DNA of 64,000 nucleotides. Source: Filibacter tadaridae (GTDB lineage: Bacteria > Bacillota > Bacilli > Bacillales_A > Planococcaceae). Where the stretch lies: NCBI RefSeq assembly GCF_900609045.1, contig NZ_UXAV01000036.1, forward strand, positions 92,735-156,734, given 5' to 3'. Each line of letters starts with the position of its first letter. Position 1 is the first letter of the stretch. Shown here in pieces: positions 31,465 through 39,596 of this stretch. The position numbers and the translations under genes are program-made. The notes below the pieces were generated by a model. It did not search any database, was not told the origin of the DNA, and saw nothing but the letters and a program-made list of their open reading frames with translations.

Positions 31465-32605
31465 TCTTGAAGATATTTTTTCAGACCCAATATTTGATGA
31501 GCTAATAGCCGAAACGCCTAATAAACAAGTTAAGCGAATTGACCCGGAGTTTGAAAAATTTCAAGAGATTATCGAATGGATAAAAAGTCATGATGGAAAA
31601 GAACCAGAGAAATCTCGGAATATGACCGAAAGAAAATTATTTTCCAGACTTAAAGGCTATCGTGACAAGCCAGAAATGATAAAGAAACTCGCTGAGATTG
31701 ATGAACTAAACTTATTTGATAGTCAAAATACAGTTTTAGAAAATCCGAAAAAAAATCTCGAATCCCTCGATGATATTCTTAATGATGATACATTTTTTGA
31801 GAAAAAAGATAAAGTTGATTCACTACTTGATGTGTCGAGATACAAGAGAACAATTAGTGCGGCTGATAAATATAGCGTTCGGAAACGGGCTAGCCATTTC
31901 GAACAATATGAGCCTCTGTTTAAACTTGTTCAAAAAGAGATTGCAAATGGTACTCGAAAGATAATACCTGTCGATACAGAAAAAAACATTATACCAGGTA
32001 AATTTTATGTTGATAATGGAATTCTCCTTTACGTTTTATCTGTAGGTGATTATTATATAGATAAAAATGGTTATCGTAACGCAAAGCTTCATCTTATTTA
32101 TGAAAATGGAACTGAAAACAAAGGGATTTTATTGAGATCATTTGCATCAAATCTCTTTGATAAAGCCCGTCACGGTCGAATGGTAACCGAAGTAATGAGT
32201 GATGTTATGGGAGAAACAACCGTTGAAGAAAGAGCTACCGAATATCTGACTACCGGATATATTTATGTAGTCAGATCTCTTAGCTCAAATCCTGAAGTAT
32301 CAAAATATCAAAACCTTTATAAGATTGGTTTTGCTGGTGGAAGTGTTGAAAAACGCATTGCTAATGCTGAAAATGAAGCCACCTACCTATATGCACCTGT
32401 AAAAGTTATTGCGACATGGGAAGTTCAAAACTTTAGTGCTCAGAAACTAGAAACAGTAATTCATCATAGATTTGAAGATAAGCAATTACAAATTTCTGTT
32501 CCAACAGCAAATGGAAAAATTGAAAACCCCAAAGAATGGTATTTGGTTCCTTTGGCTGAAATTGAAACAAGCATAAATGAGATTATTGTGAAATTGAATA
32601 GTTAA
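31451..32605 (+). CDS. GIY-YIG nuclease (T5orf172/MUG113 type)
   Basis: A 384 aa protein. The C-terminal third is a GIY-YIG nuclease of the T5orf172/MUG113 group: GYIYVV at residues 269-274, LYKIGFAGG (Y290-G293), the arginine in VEKRIANAENEA and the metal-binding glutamate in KLETVIHHRF. The N-terminal part begins with a short acidic segment and a helical region (to about residue 110) with a conserved-looking WIKSHDGKEP motif, perhaps a docking module. It is the last gene of the operon and the most likely DNA-cutting subunit. Unlike type I or III systems, the nuclease is separate from the helicase. Confidence 0.8.
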   Translation: MDKFNLEDIFSDPIFDELIAETPNKQVKRIDPEFEKFQEIIEWIKSHDGKEPEKSRNMTERKLFSRLKGYRDKPEMIKKLAEIDELNLFDSQNTVLENPKKNLESLDDILNDDTFFEKKDKVDSLLDVSRYKRTISAADKYSVRKRASHFEQYEPLFKLVQKEIANGTRKIIPVDTEKNIIPGKFYVDNGILLYVLSVGDYYIDKNGYRNAKLHLIYENGTENKGILLRSFASNLFDKARHGRMVTEVMSDVMGETTVEERATEYLTTGYIYVVRSLSSNPEVSKYQNLYKIGFAGGSVEKRIANAENEATYLYAPVKVIATWEVQNFSAQKLETVIHHRFEDKQLQISVPTANGKIENPKEWYLVPLAEIETSINEIIVKLNS

Positions 32606-32722
32606 TTCAAATTTATTAACTTTGGGTGCCTGTGCAACATTGAATTCGGAATAATTTACTGCTTGGTCATTTCACGCTATCATTTCTCCTCTTAAAGCGT
32701 AAGAATGAATGTAAATATTAAA

Positions 32723-32812
32723 AGAGAGAAGAGCTGGGAGCTCCTCTCTCTAACAGCTATTATGGTCAGGGTGGTGGTTATCAAACAAAACTTATTTTCG
32801 TTGATAACCACC
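32723..32812. terminator. two hairpins after the three-gene operon
   Basis: AGAGAGAAGAGC/GCTCCTCTCTCT with a TGGGA loop, then GGTGGTTATCAA/TTGATAACCACC with T-rich flank. Between 32606 and 32722 a fragment TGGGTGCCTGTGCAAC resembles the end of the 150-base repeat family. Confidence 0.65.
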
Positions 32813-32913
32813 TTTCTGCTTTGCAAACCTTAACAATAAGCGGTTTTCTGTGGTGATCCTAATAAAAGTCATCATACTGTATCTTTAATATAGTATATGT
32901 GGAATGGTTGCTC

Positions 32914-33234
32914 CTATTCTATCCACTCACTAGTATAGTAGCCATTTATTAAATACAATCGATGGATATAATCACGAATAAGCCCTTTCCTGAAATTCAT
33001 CTTTTCATTTGCAATTTCAAGGTCACCAAGTTTCTTTTTTATTTCACGATATGGAGGGCTGCTTATTACCTCTACATCTGAAACTTCATTGACAGTTTCA
33101 ATTCTTTTTACATAGTCAGTTACAATTCGAGCTAACTCCGCTACCTCTCTTGTATCGAGTTCTATTTGGTGTTGTTCGTCCTTAATCAATTTTATTAGTA
33201 ATTCTGAAGAAGTGGTTTGTGTATTGTAAGACAT
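32914..33234 (-). CDS. hypothetical helical protein, 106 aa
   Basis: Not recognised. Acidic, helix-rich protein with several heptad-like stretches (ELDTREVAELARIVTDYVK; KKLGDLEIANEKMNFRKGL) and no cysteines or membrane segment. GAAGGGAG provides a ribosome site at a good distance from the ATG. It lies at the right end of the element, transcribed inward toward the restriction-like operon, with opposing terminators between. Could be a late cargo gene or a regulator. Confidence 0.55.
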   Translation of the reverse strand: MSYNTQTTSSELLIKLIKDEQHQIELDTREVAELARIVTDYVKRIETVNEVSDVEVISSPPYREIKKKLGDLEIANEKMNFRKGLIRDYIHRLYLINGYYTSEWIE

Positions 33235-33542
33235 CTTTTTATGACTCCCTTCAATTGATGAAAATTTAATAATGAATTTTGCTTGTGAGGATCTGTTGGA
33301 ATAGCATCAGGGCATACACCGTAAATCTGTTCACATAGTCTTTCTTATACGTGTAATGTGTGAGTTTACAATTAAGGCCTTTGGAATAGCTTGGGATGCC
33401 TAAATGCTAAGTTTATTAAAGTAATCATACTGCCCCCGCAACGTAATATCTGTCGAACGTAGTCAAAAGCGTAGTCAAACACTTTCAACAGTAGCTATAA
33501 ACCCTTATAAACACTGGCATTATAGCCTTTCTAGCAACAGTT

Positions 33543-33566
33543 GGTTCGACTCCCGCCGTCTCCATA
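33543..33566. repeat. attR core: ssrA 3' end, right copy
   Basis: Exact copy of the 24-base attL core. The following bases repeat the ssrA terminator (AAAACCCTTGACTATCAAGGG plus T run) and, beyond it, the GTGGTC/GTAGTC arm repeats, which would not be expected in plain chromosome. Confidence 0.85.
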
Positions 33567-33823
33567 TTAGAAATTCATAGGATTTCATATGGTATCAAAA
33601 CCCTTGACTATCAAGGGTTTTTTATTTTGCCTTGTTTCATATGATGTCATTGAATATCAATCGAACGTGGTCAAAAGCGTAGTCGATATTCTCCATTTAA
33701 ATTTATTCATGTTGAACTAAGGTATTTTACTATATATGTTGACATAATGAATACACTCAACAACGCTCGGCGCTCGAGGATGCCTCCCGCAATAAGCCAG
33801 ACAGAAGCCCACTGTCAGTCTTA

Positions 33824-33973
33824 ATTGTGTGAGTACCTGTGCAAGAAAAAACGGTAAACAACTCACACAATTGTATAATAATGCAGGTGATATAGCGTTT
33901 GTCTGATTTCTGACTTATAAACATGTAATTGTAGTGAATTGACTAAATACGGCCTTGCACAGGTACCCATCAC
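33824..33973. repeat. 150-base nested-inverted-repeat family, copy 1
   Basis: Ends carry GTACCTGTGCAAG and its exact complement CTTGCACAGGTAC. A second, inner pair, AATTGTGTGAG and CTCACACAATT, surrounds the left end so the two foldings compete. The interior includes CTTATAAACATGTAATTGTAGTGAATTG. No open frame. Best-preserved copy. The rest of 33567-33823 has no gene. Confidence 0.85.
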
Positions 33974-34148
33974 TAGTAATTGAAGGACAGTTTTGAAGAA
34001 AAATAAAAAAAAGAATATAAAAAAATCCTGTATTGAAATAAGGTTAGGGAGTACACTAATAAAGTAAACAAGTTTATTTCAGTGAAATAAGGTATATTAT
34101 ATTTGTTGAATAGATTCTCTTTAAAGACAAGAAAAGTAGGTGAACAAA

Positions 34149-34298
34149 GTGGGAAAATATCAATTGGATTACAAAGGGCAGGCGGCTGTGACAAAGTATT
34201 ATGAAAAAAACAAGCCAGCCCAATTTGATAAAAAGGAACAACTTGAAAAAATACGTACGGCGTATTTGGAAAAAAAGCAAAAACAAACAGATAAATAA
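34149..34298 (+). CDS. small basic protein, 49 aa
   Basis: A GTG-started frame with GTAGGTG upstream, between two copies of the 150-base repeat. The product begins MGKYQLDYKGQAAVTKYYEK and is rich in lysine, glutamine and tyrosine, probably helical. I do not know the family, though similar tiny lysine-rich proteins exist in Bacillales. A hairpin-like stretch follows. Real coding is suggested by the ribosome site and codon pattern. Confidence 0.5.
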   Translation: MGKYQLDYKGQAAVTKYYEKNKPAQFDKKEQLEKIRTAYLEKKQKQTDK

Positions 34299-34344
34299 TA
34301 CGAATGAGAACATAGGAGGACTAAAATCTTCCTATGTTTTTCTT

Positions 34345-34495
34345 ATTGTGTGAGTACCTGTGTAAGAAAAAACGATAAACAACTCACACGATTGTATAAT
34401 AATGCAGGTAATATAACGTTTATCTGATCTCCGACTTATAAACATGTAATTGTAGTGAATTGACTGAATACGAACTTGCACAGGTACCCGTCACT
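34345..34495. repeat. 150-base repeat family, copy 2
   Basis: Same layout as copy 1, with GTACCTGTGTAAG at the left (one change) and CTTGCACAGGTAC at the right. The stretch 34496-34660 after it holds only a short unsupported frame. Confidence 0.8.
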
Positions 34496-34731
34496 GATTT
34501 GGTCGCTTCAGGAAGACAGTGCCGGGAATGTCCCGCATTTCTGGAGTCGGATGAAAGAAGTGAATCCCGGAAATCGCATCTTCCATTGGTATACAATTGA
34601 AGTGAATTGTTGGACTGGTGTCACGCCCAAGCCCAAACAGTGCAGCTCTTTTCTATAATCAAAACATATGGACATTTGCCGTAAAGTACTGTATTATCCA
34701 AATTTGAAGTGTTTTTTTTACGGCGTTTAGG

Positions 34732-35532
34732 ATGAACTGGTGTGAAGTTACCTTTCAACAGGAATTACCTGTTGGAGTCGGTGAGGATTCAGAGTACACT
34801 TCCATTATTCCTAGCGTATCAGTGAAGAAAGAAGGCATCCACGTGAGTTATAAAGGTAGAATCACAGGAGTTGTTTTTGTTGGTGGAATTCTCCTGTTTA
34901 TCAGAGAAATGGTGAAAATGCGTTTCGGGGATGTCGTGCATATCCTTCCGCTTCCCGCACTGATCCCTTTAGGGGTGGCATGGTTTTTTGGAAGACGTTA
35001 TGATACCCATGTTTTTCTATCTTCACACGACGCCCTTACCGGTCTATACAATAGACGGTATGTATGGGAAAAGGCCTCCAAACTGCTTCAGAATGCTCAT
35101 AAAGATGATGAAAAGTGTGCTATATTTGTAATAGATGTAAACGATTTCAAAGAGATCAATGATAGTTTCGGCCATAATTTCGGAGACTTTGTGTTGGAGC
35201 AACTATCGGCTATCTTAACAGGTTCTTTTAGTAAAAAGGATATAATCGCAAGATGGGGTGGAGATGAATTTCTGATTTTTTCTACGTATACCGATGAATC
35301 CGATGCAGAACGGAAAATAACAACTTTCATGAAGGGAGTGGAGAGTTACGAATGGCATCATCGACCGGTTACGGTTTCCATCGGTAGGTCGACTTACCCG
35401 ACGGATGAAGAATCACTGAAGGAACTGATTGCCGTAGCGGATTCTAATATGTATGTCTATAAAGAGAAATATAAGCAACACGATGGAAAAGATAATACAT
35501 ATGGGATGACGAATACGATAGCGGATGTTTAA
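34732..35532 (+). CDS. diguanylate cyclase, membrane-anchored GGDEF protein
   Basis: Synthesises cyclic di-GMP from two GTP. A GGDEF domain spans residues 100-255: DALTGLYNRRY, DVNDFKEINDSFGHNFGD and the intact catalytic RWGGDEFLIF. The product-inhibition I-site (RxxD five residues before GGDEF) reads SKKD, so feedback inhibition is probably absent. Residues 45-90 contain two hydrophobic segments, so the protein is membrane-anchored, but the full N-terminal sensor expected in such proteins is missing and the first 40 residues have no clear origin; the start is uncertain (GTG at 34844 is an alternative). Likely a truncated sensor cyclase. Confidence 0.8.
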   Translation: MNWCEVTFQQELPVGVGEDSEYTSIIPSVSVKKEGIHVSYKGRITGVVFVGGILLFIREMVKMRFGDVVHILPLPALIPLGVAWFFGRRYDTHVFLSSHDALTGLYNRRYVWEKASKLLQNAHKDDEKCAIFVIDVNDFKEINDSFGHNFGDFVLEQLSAILTGSFSKKDIIARWGGDEFLIFSTYTDESDAERKITTFMKGVESYEWHHRPVTVSIGRSTYPTDEESLKELIAVADSNMYVYKEKYKQHDGKDNTYGMTNTIADV

Positions 35533-35536
35533 TGAA

Positions 35537-35585
35537 AAGTACCGATTCCAACTGGCTAGAGACAGTCGGAATCGGTGCTTTTTTT
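35537..35585 (+). terminator. terminator after the GGDEF gene
   Basis: ACCGATTCC AACTG / CAGTC GGAATCGGT stem followed by seven T residues. Very similar to the terminator at 35749-35799 on the other side of repeat copy 3. Confidence 0.85.
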
Positions 35586-35597
35586 ATTGGATAAAGG

Positions 35598-35748
35598 TTG
35601 TGTGAGTACCTGTGTAAGAAAAAACGATAAACAACTCACACAATTGTATAGTAATGCAGGTGATATAACGTTTGTCTGATCTCCGACTTATAAACATGTA
35701 ATTGTAGTGAATTGATTGAATACGATCTTGCACAGGTACCCACCACTA
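35598..35748. repeat. 150-base repeat family, copy 3
   Basis: GTACCTGTGTAAG at left and CTTGCACAGGTAC at right. It is flanked by two related terminators, which suggests insertion next to, or duplication of, a terminator. Confidence 0.8.
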
Positions 35749-35799
35749 AAAGGTGCCGATTCCTACTGGCTTTCGTCAGTTGGGATCGGCACCTTTTTT
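35749..35799. terminator. second terminator of the same type
   Basis: AAGGTGCCGATTCC...GGGATCGGCACCTTTTTT, sharing CCGATTCC and ACTGGC with the first. It could end either the rightward transcript or the leftward coiled-coil gene transcript. Confidence 0.75.
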
Positions 35800-35831
35800 C
35801 TATAAGCCCATAATTTTCAGTGGTAGAATTA

Positions 35832-36299
35832 TTACTGGTTTTCGGTAGGATTATTTTCAATCCGGTTGAGTTTTAAATCATGCATCGCCGTTTTTTGATA
35901 TGTGAATTCAATATCGGATTCGAGTCGTTCCAGCCCTTTTTTCGTTTCATTGAAGCGTTGGGTCATTTCTGTTCGCGTACCTTGCTGGCCGCTTTGAATA
36001 ACTTGAAGAGCCGTCTTCGTTTCAGCACGGAATTCCTTTAACTCGCTTTCTAAACTATCAATCCGTCCATCCATCCCATCAATCCGTCCATCCATCCCAT
36101 CAAACCGCTGGTCCATTCCATCAAACCGTTGATCCATCCCATCAAACCGCTGGTCCATTCCATCAAACCGTTGATCCACCCCATCAAACCGCCGATCCAT
36201 CCCGTCAAGCCGTTGATCTATGGATTTCAATTCCTGATGGATCGGCTGCAACGCAACATCCAAAATGGATTTCAATGCTTCCGTTAATTCCTTGTCCAT
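35832..36299 (-). CDS. heptad-repeat coiled-coil protein
   Basis: 155 aa protein with a run of near-identical seven-residue units of the form (Q/G)R(F/I/L)DGMD between residues 27 and 82, encoded by 21-base tandem repeats at about 36060-36215. This predicts a rigid coiled coil, followed by a second, non-repetitive helix to the C terminus. The N-terminal 25 residues (LTEALKSILDVALQPIHQELK) are amphipathic. Similar proteins with varying repeat number are found beside mobile genes in Bacillales; function unknown. The repeats are prone to slippage, so length probably differs between strains. Confidence 0.8.
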   Translation of the reverse strand: MDKELTEALKSILDVALQPIHQELKSIDQRLDGMDRRFDGVDQRFDGMDQRFDGMDQRFDGMDQRFDGMDGRIDGMDGRIDSLESELKEFRAETKTALQVIQSGQQGTRTEMTQRFNETKKGLERLESDIEFTYQKTAMHDLKLNRIENNPTENQ

Positions 36300-36755
36300 T
36301 GTTCTTTTCCCCCTCTCTTGTATGAGTGATAATAAGCAGCTCCCTTAGCTGCTCGTTCCATTCTGATACGACCCGAATATTTCCGATTAATAGTCTCTTA
36401 ATAATACCACATGGACACGTTATCTCCTATCCAGATACAGATGAATGTTTAGCCATCTGTGCTCTACACAATGCAGACACGATTCTAAAATGCTTTCGTG
36501 TTGCACTGCGCATAGGATAGACTTTCCTGAAGTACAACTGCTTTTGCAAGCTCCTCTTTGCAGGGGCGTTTTTCTTTTACTGATATAGGAACAACGTATA
36601 GATATGGTATGATTGGAGCAAGAGTGTCCTTTCTTCTGGATATGAAAATAAATAAACAGATGCTTGAACTGAAAGGGAATTGTAGTCAAAAGTACTATTA
36701 AATTTACTAAAAGGTCAGTAACGATAGTAAAATAAAGAAAAGTGAGGAACACAAC
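36300..36755. other. intergenic stretch before hsdM
   Basis: No supported gene. Contains a small hairpin AGCAGCT CCCTT AGCTGCT at about 36334-36353, a weak terminator-like GCTCCTCTTTGCAGGGGCGTTTTT near 36551, and an AT-rich region ahead of hsdM with GTGAGGA as the likely ribosome site. Confidence 0.5.
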
Positions 36756-38348
36756 ATGGCTGAATTGAACTCAATCTTATTTAGTGCTGCAGACAACTTG
36801 CGAAGTAAAATGGATGCATCAGAATATAAAAACTACTTATTAGGTTTGATTTTCTACAAGTACCTATCCGACAGATTACTGGTAAAAGTAGTGGAAATTG
36901 CGGATGAGTCTCCAGAAGAATACGATACAGCAGAAAAACAAACGCAACTGTATGTAAATTTATTAGCAGATGAAGATGTGAAGAATGACCTGATTGAAAC
37001 GTTGGTAGATACATTGGGCTACGATATCGAACCGGATTATCTGTTCAACGTATTAACGGATCAAGCGAAACAAAATACGTTTCAGTTGAACGATCTGAAT
37101 AAGGCATTCATCGACTTATCCACGAAATACGATCAATTCAACGGTCTTTTTGATGATGTAGATTTGACATCAAAGAAACTTGGGTCAGACGCCCAACAAC
37201 GAAACATCACGATTACAGAAGTGATCAAGAAGCTAAATCCCATCAATCTATTGGGACACGGTGGCGATGTCATTGGGGATGCTTATGAGTTCTTAATCAG
37301 CCAATTCGCTTCAGAAGCGGGTAAAAAAGCCGGGGAATTCTATACCCCCCATGAAGTATCTGTCATGATGGCTCGTATTGCTGCAATCGGTCAAGAGGAC
37401 AAAAAGCTGTTTAGCGTATATGACCCGACAATGGGCTCAGGCTCGTTGATGTTGAATATCCGAAACTATATCAACCATCCGGAGAGTGTGAAATACCACG
37501 GACAAGAATTAAATACCACGACCTTTAATCTGGCGAAGATGAACTTGATCCTGCATGGGGTGGATAAAGAAGATATGCGGTTAAGCAACGGGGATACGTT
37601 GAATAAAGATTGGCCGACAGATGAGCCTTACACGTTCGATTCGGTTCTAATGAATCCACCGTATTCAGCAAAATGGTCTTCAGACGATACATTCTTAGAT
37701 GATTCTCGTTTCAATCGCTATGGCAGATTAGCACCGAAATCAAAGGCGGACTTTTCTTTTCTATTGCATGGATTGTATCACTTGAAAGATTCGGGAACAA
37801 TGGCAATCGTCTTGCCTCATGGCGTCTTATTCCGCGGGGCTGCAGAAGGGATCATCCGTAAGAAGTTGTTAGAAGATGGCAGTATCGATGCTGTTATTGG
37901 TATGCCAGCGAATCTATTCTTCGGGACATCCATTCCAACTACCGTAATCATCTTGAAGAAAAATCGCACGACTCGTGATGTGTTATTCATTGATGCAAGT
38001 AACGAGTTTATAAAAGGGAAGAACCAAAATAAACTGTCCAATGAAAATATCGACAAGGTTGTCGAAACGTATATCAAGCGAGAAAATATTGAGAAATATG
38101 CTCACGTTGCAACATTTGAGGAAATTAAAGAGAACGATTTTAATTTGAATATCCCGCGGTATGTAGATACATTTGAAGAAGAAGAGTCTATTGATATGGC
38201 TGCAATTGGTTCTACTATCAAAGACATTCGGAAAGAAAAAGCAGAACTGGAATCTAGTCTATATGACATGATTTCTTCGCTACAGTTTGAAGAAGAAAAC
38301 ATGGAATGGATCAAAGGTGCATTAGAGGTGTTTAAACGTGATAAATAA
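36756..38348 (+). CDS. hsdM: type I restriction-modification methyltransferase subunit HsdM
   Basis: N6-adenine methyltransferase subunit, 530 aa. The N-terminal helical HsdM domain (residues 5-150) is followed by the catalytic domain: GEFYTPHEVSVMMARIA, SAM-binding DPTMGSGSLMLNI and catalytic NPPYSAKW. With HsdS it methylates the recognition site; with HsdR added it forms the restriction enzyme. GTGAGGA precedes the ATG. Its end overlaps hsdS by 11 bases, indicating coupling. The three genes look intact and form one operon inside a region of older insertions. Confidence 0.96.
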   Translation: MAELNSILFSAADNLRSKMDASEYKNYLLGLIFYKYLSDRLLVKVVEIADESPEEYDTAEKQTQLYVNLLADEDVKNDLIETLVDTLGYDIEPDYLFNVLTDQAKQNTFQLNDLNKAFIDLSTKYDQFNGLFDDVDLTSKKLGSDAQQRNITITEVIKKLNPINLLGHGGDVIGDAYEFLISQFASEAGKKAGEFYTPHEVSVMMARIAAIGQEDKKLFSVYDPTMGSGSLMLNIRNYINHPESVKYHGQELNTTTFNLAKMNLILHGVDKEDMRLSNGDTLNKDWPTDEPYTFDSVLMNPPYSAKWSSDDTFLDDSRFNRYGRLAPKSKADFSFLLHGLYHLKDSGTMAIVLPHGVLFRGAAEGIIRKKLLEDGSIDAVIGMPANLFFGTSIPTTVIILKKNRTTRDVLFIDASNEFIKGKNQNKLSNENIDKVVETYIKRENIEKYAHVATFEEIKENDFNLNIPRYVDTFEEEESIDMAAIGSTIKDIRKEKAELESSLYDMISSLQFEEENMEWIKGALEVFKRDK

Positions 38349-39573
38349 ACATGTACCAGAATTTAGATTTCCGGGATTTGTTGGATATTGGAAACAGCGT
38401 AAGTTGGAAGATTTAATAAACACTATGCATGGAGGCGCATCAATCACTCCAAATGATTATCAAGAAGAGGGGGTACCAACTGTTCCTAAAGGAGCTGTAA
38501 ATTCTTCTGGAATTGCTGATATATCTGGAAGTAAATTTGTATCGAAAGATTACTTTCAAAAAAATATGAAAGCAAGTGTTTATTCTGGAGACCTAGTAAC
38601 TTCTCTCAGAGACTTAGTACCGACAGCTCCAAACATGGGGAGAATTGTTAAATTAATTGGAGATAGTAAAGAATATTTAATGCCTCAAGGAGTTTATCGT
38701 TTGCTAATTGAAGACGGAGTTGATGAGAACTTTTTAATTGCTTTTTCAAATTCAGAAAAGTTCCGGAGAATTATTACACAGGAGAAAATTGGTTCTACTC
38801 AGGTTCACATACGTAATTCAGAGTATTTGGGAATTAAACTAGAGGCTCCAAGCAACGAAGAACAAAATAAAATAGGCGGGTTTTTTAAACAGCTTAACGA
38901 AACGATCGCTCTTCATCAGCAAGAACTAACCACTCTCCAACAAACAAAACAAGGATTCTTGCAAAAAATGTTTCCAAAAGAGGGGGAGTCTGTGCCAGAG
39001 GTTCGTTTTTCTGGGTTTACTGGGGGTTGGGGAGAAAGTAAAGCTATTGAAATATTTAAATCTGTATCTGATAAAAATCATCCGAATCTTCCAGTTCTAT
39101 CGGCTTCTCAACAAAAAGGTATGATTTATAGAAGTGACTTGGGGATTGATATTAAATATAATACAGAATCTACAAAAAATTACAAACGGGTACTCCCTGG
39201 ACAATTTGTTATACATCTCCGATCTTTTCAAGGTGGTTTTGCATTTTCGAATATTGAAGGTATAACTTCTCCCGCATATACAGTCTTAGATTTTCAAAAT
39301 AGAGAAAAGCACTATCCTATATTTTGGAGATATGTTTTAGCTAGTGAAGTTTTTATAAAAAGGTTAGAAGCAGTTACTTATGGCATTCGGGATGGAAGAA
39401 GTATTAGCTTCAGTGACTTTTCAAGCCTTAAATTTCGAGCTCCTTCTTATGATGAACAGATAAAAATCGGTTATTTCCTCAAACAACTTGATGAGACTAT
39501 CGCTCTCCACCAACAAGAATTAGATGCCTTGCAAGAAATAAAAAAAGCATTCCTACAAAAGATGTTTGTCTAA
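38338..39573 (+). CDS. hsdS: type I restriction-modification specificity subunit HsdS
   Basis: Determines the bipartite recognition sequence. The 411 aa protein has two target-recognition domains (about residues 5-150 and 215-375), each followed by a conserved helix that reads QLNETIALHQQELTTLQQ and QLDETIALHQQELDALQE; both helices end in FLQKMF. The duplicated spacer helices, one internal and one at the C terminus, are the hallmark of a complete HsdS. Starts at GTG with GAGGTG upstream, overlapping hsdM. No extra hsdS or inversion repeats are seen nearby, so no phase-variable switching is expected. Confidence 0.95.
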   Translation: MINKHVPEFRFPGFVGYWKQRKLEDLINTMHGGASITPNDYQEEGVPTVPKGAVNSSGIADISGSKFVSKDYFQKNMKASVYSGDLVTSLRDLVPTAPNMGRIVKLIGDSKEYLMPQGVYRLLIEDGVDENFLIAFSNSEKFRRIITQEKIGSTQVHIRNSEYLGIKLEAPSNEEQNKIGGFFKQLNETIALHQQELTTLQQTKQGFLQKMFPKEGESVPEVRFSGFTGGWGESKAIEIFKSVSDKNHPNLPVLSASQQKGMIYRSDLGIDIKYNTESTKNYKRVLPGQFVIHLRSFQGGFAFSNIEGITSPAYTVLDFQNREKHYPIFWRYVLASEVFIKRLEAVTYGIRDGRSISFSDFSSLKFRAPSYDEQIKIGYFLKQLDETIALHQQELDALQEIKKAFLQKMFV

Positions 39574-39596
39574 ACTGATAGAAAGGAGGACAACCC

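Larger units (their letters stand above)
16329..33566. mobile_element. about 17-kb integrative element in ssrA
   Basis: Bounded by direct repeats of the ssrA 3' end. It carries an integrase and excisionase-like gene at the attL end, a replication module with two primase-type genes, a RES-domain gene, decayed genes and a three-gene restriction-like operon. There are no phage structural or conjugation genes, so it looks like a genomic island or phage-satellite-like element. Its genes are visibly AT-richer than the neighbouring core genes. Confidence 0.8.

Noticed and set aside
33543..33566. A tRNA gene at the right att site
   Set aside because: Only the T arm and acceptor end of ssrA are present; no anticodon or D arm precedes them.
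34476..34658. Sixty-codon frame next to repeat copy 2
   Set aside because: It starts inside the repeat, has no ribosome site and matches nothing known; another frame there (CRECPAF) may be a gene scrap but cannot be supported.
36060..36215. Regular 21-base tandem repeats resembling a CRISPR array
   Set aside because: The repeats are directly adjacent without unique spacers and read in frame as coiled-coil heptads of one protein; no cas genes are nearby.
36420..36752. Minus-strand 110-codon hydrophobic frame before hsdM
   Set aside because: No ribosome site, runs through the hsdM promoter region and has a biased, non-protein-like composition.
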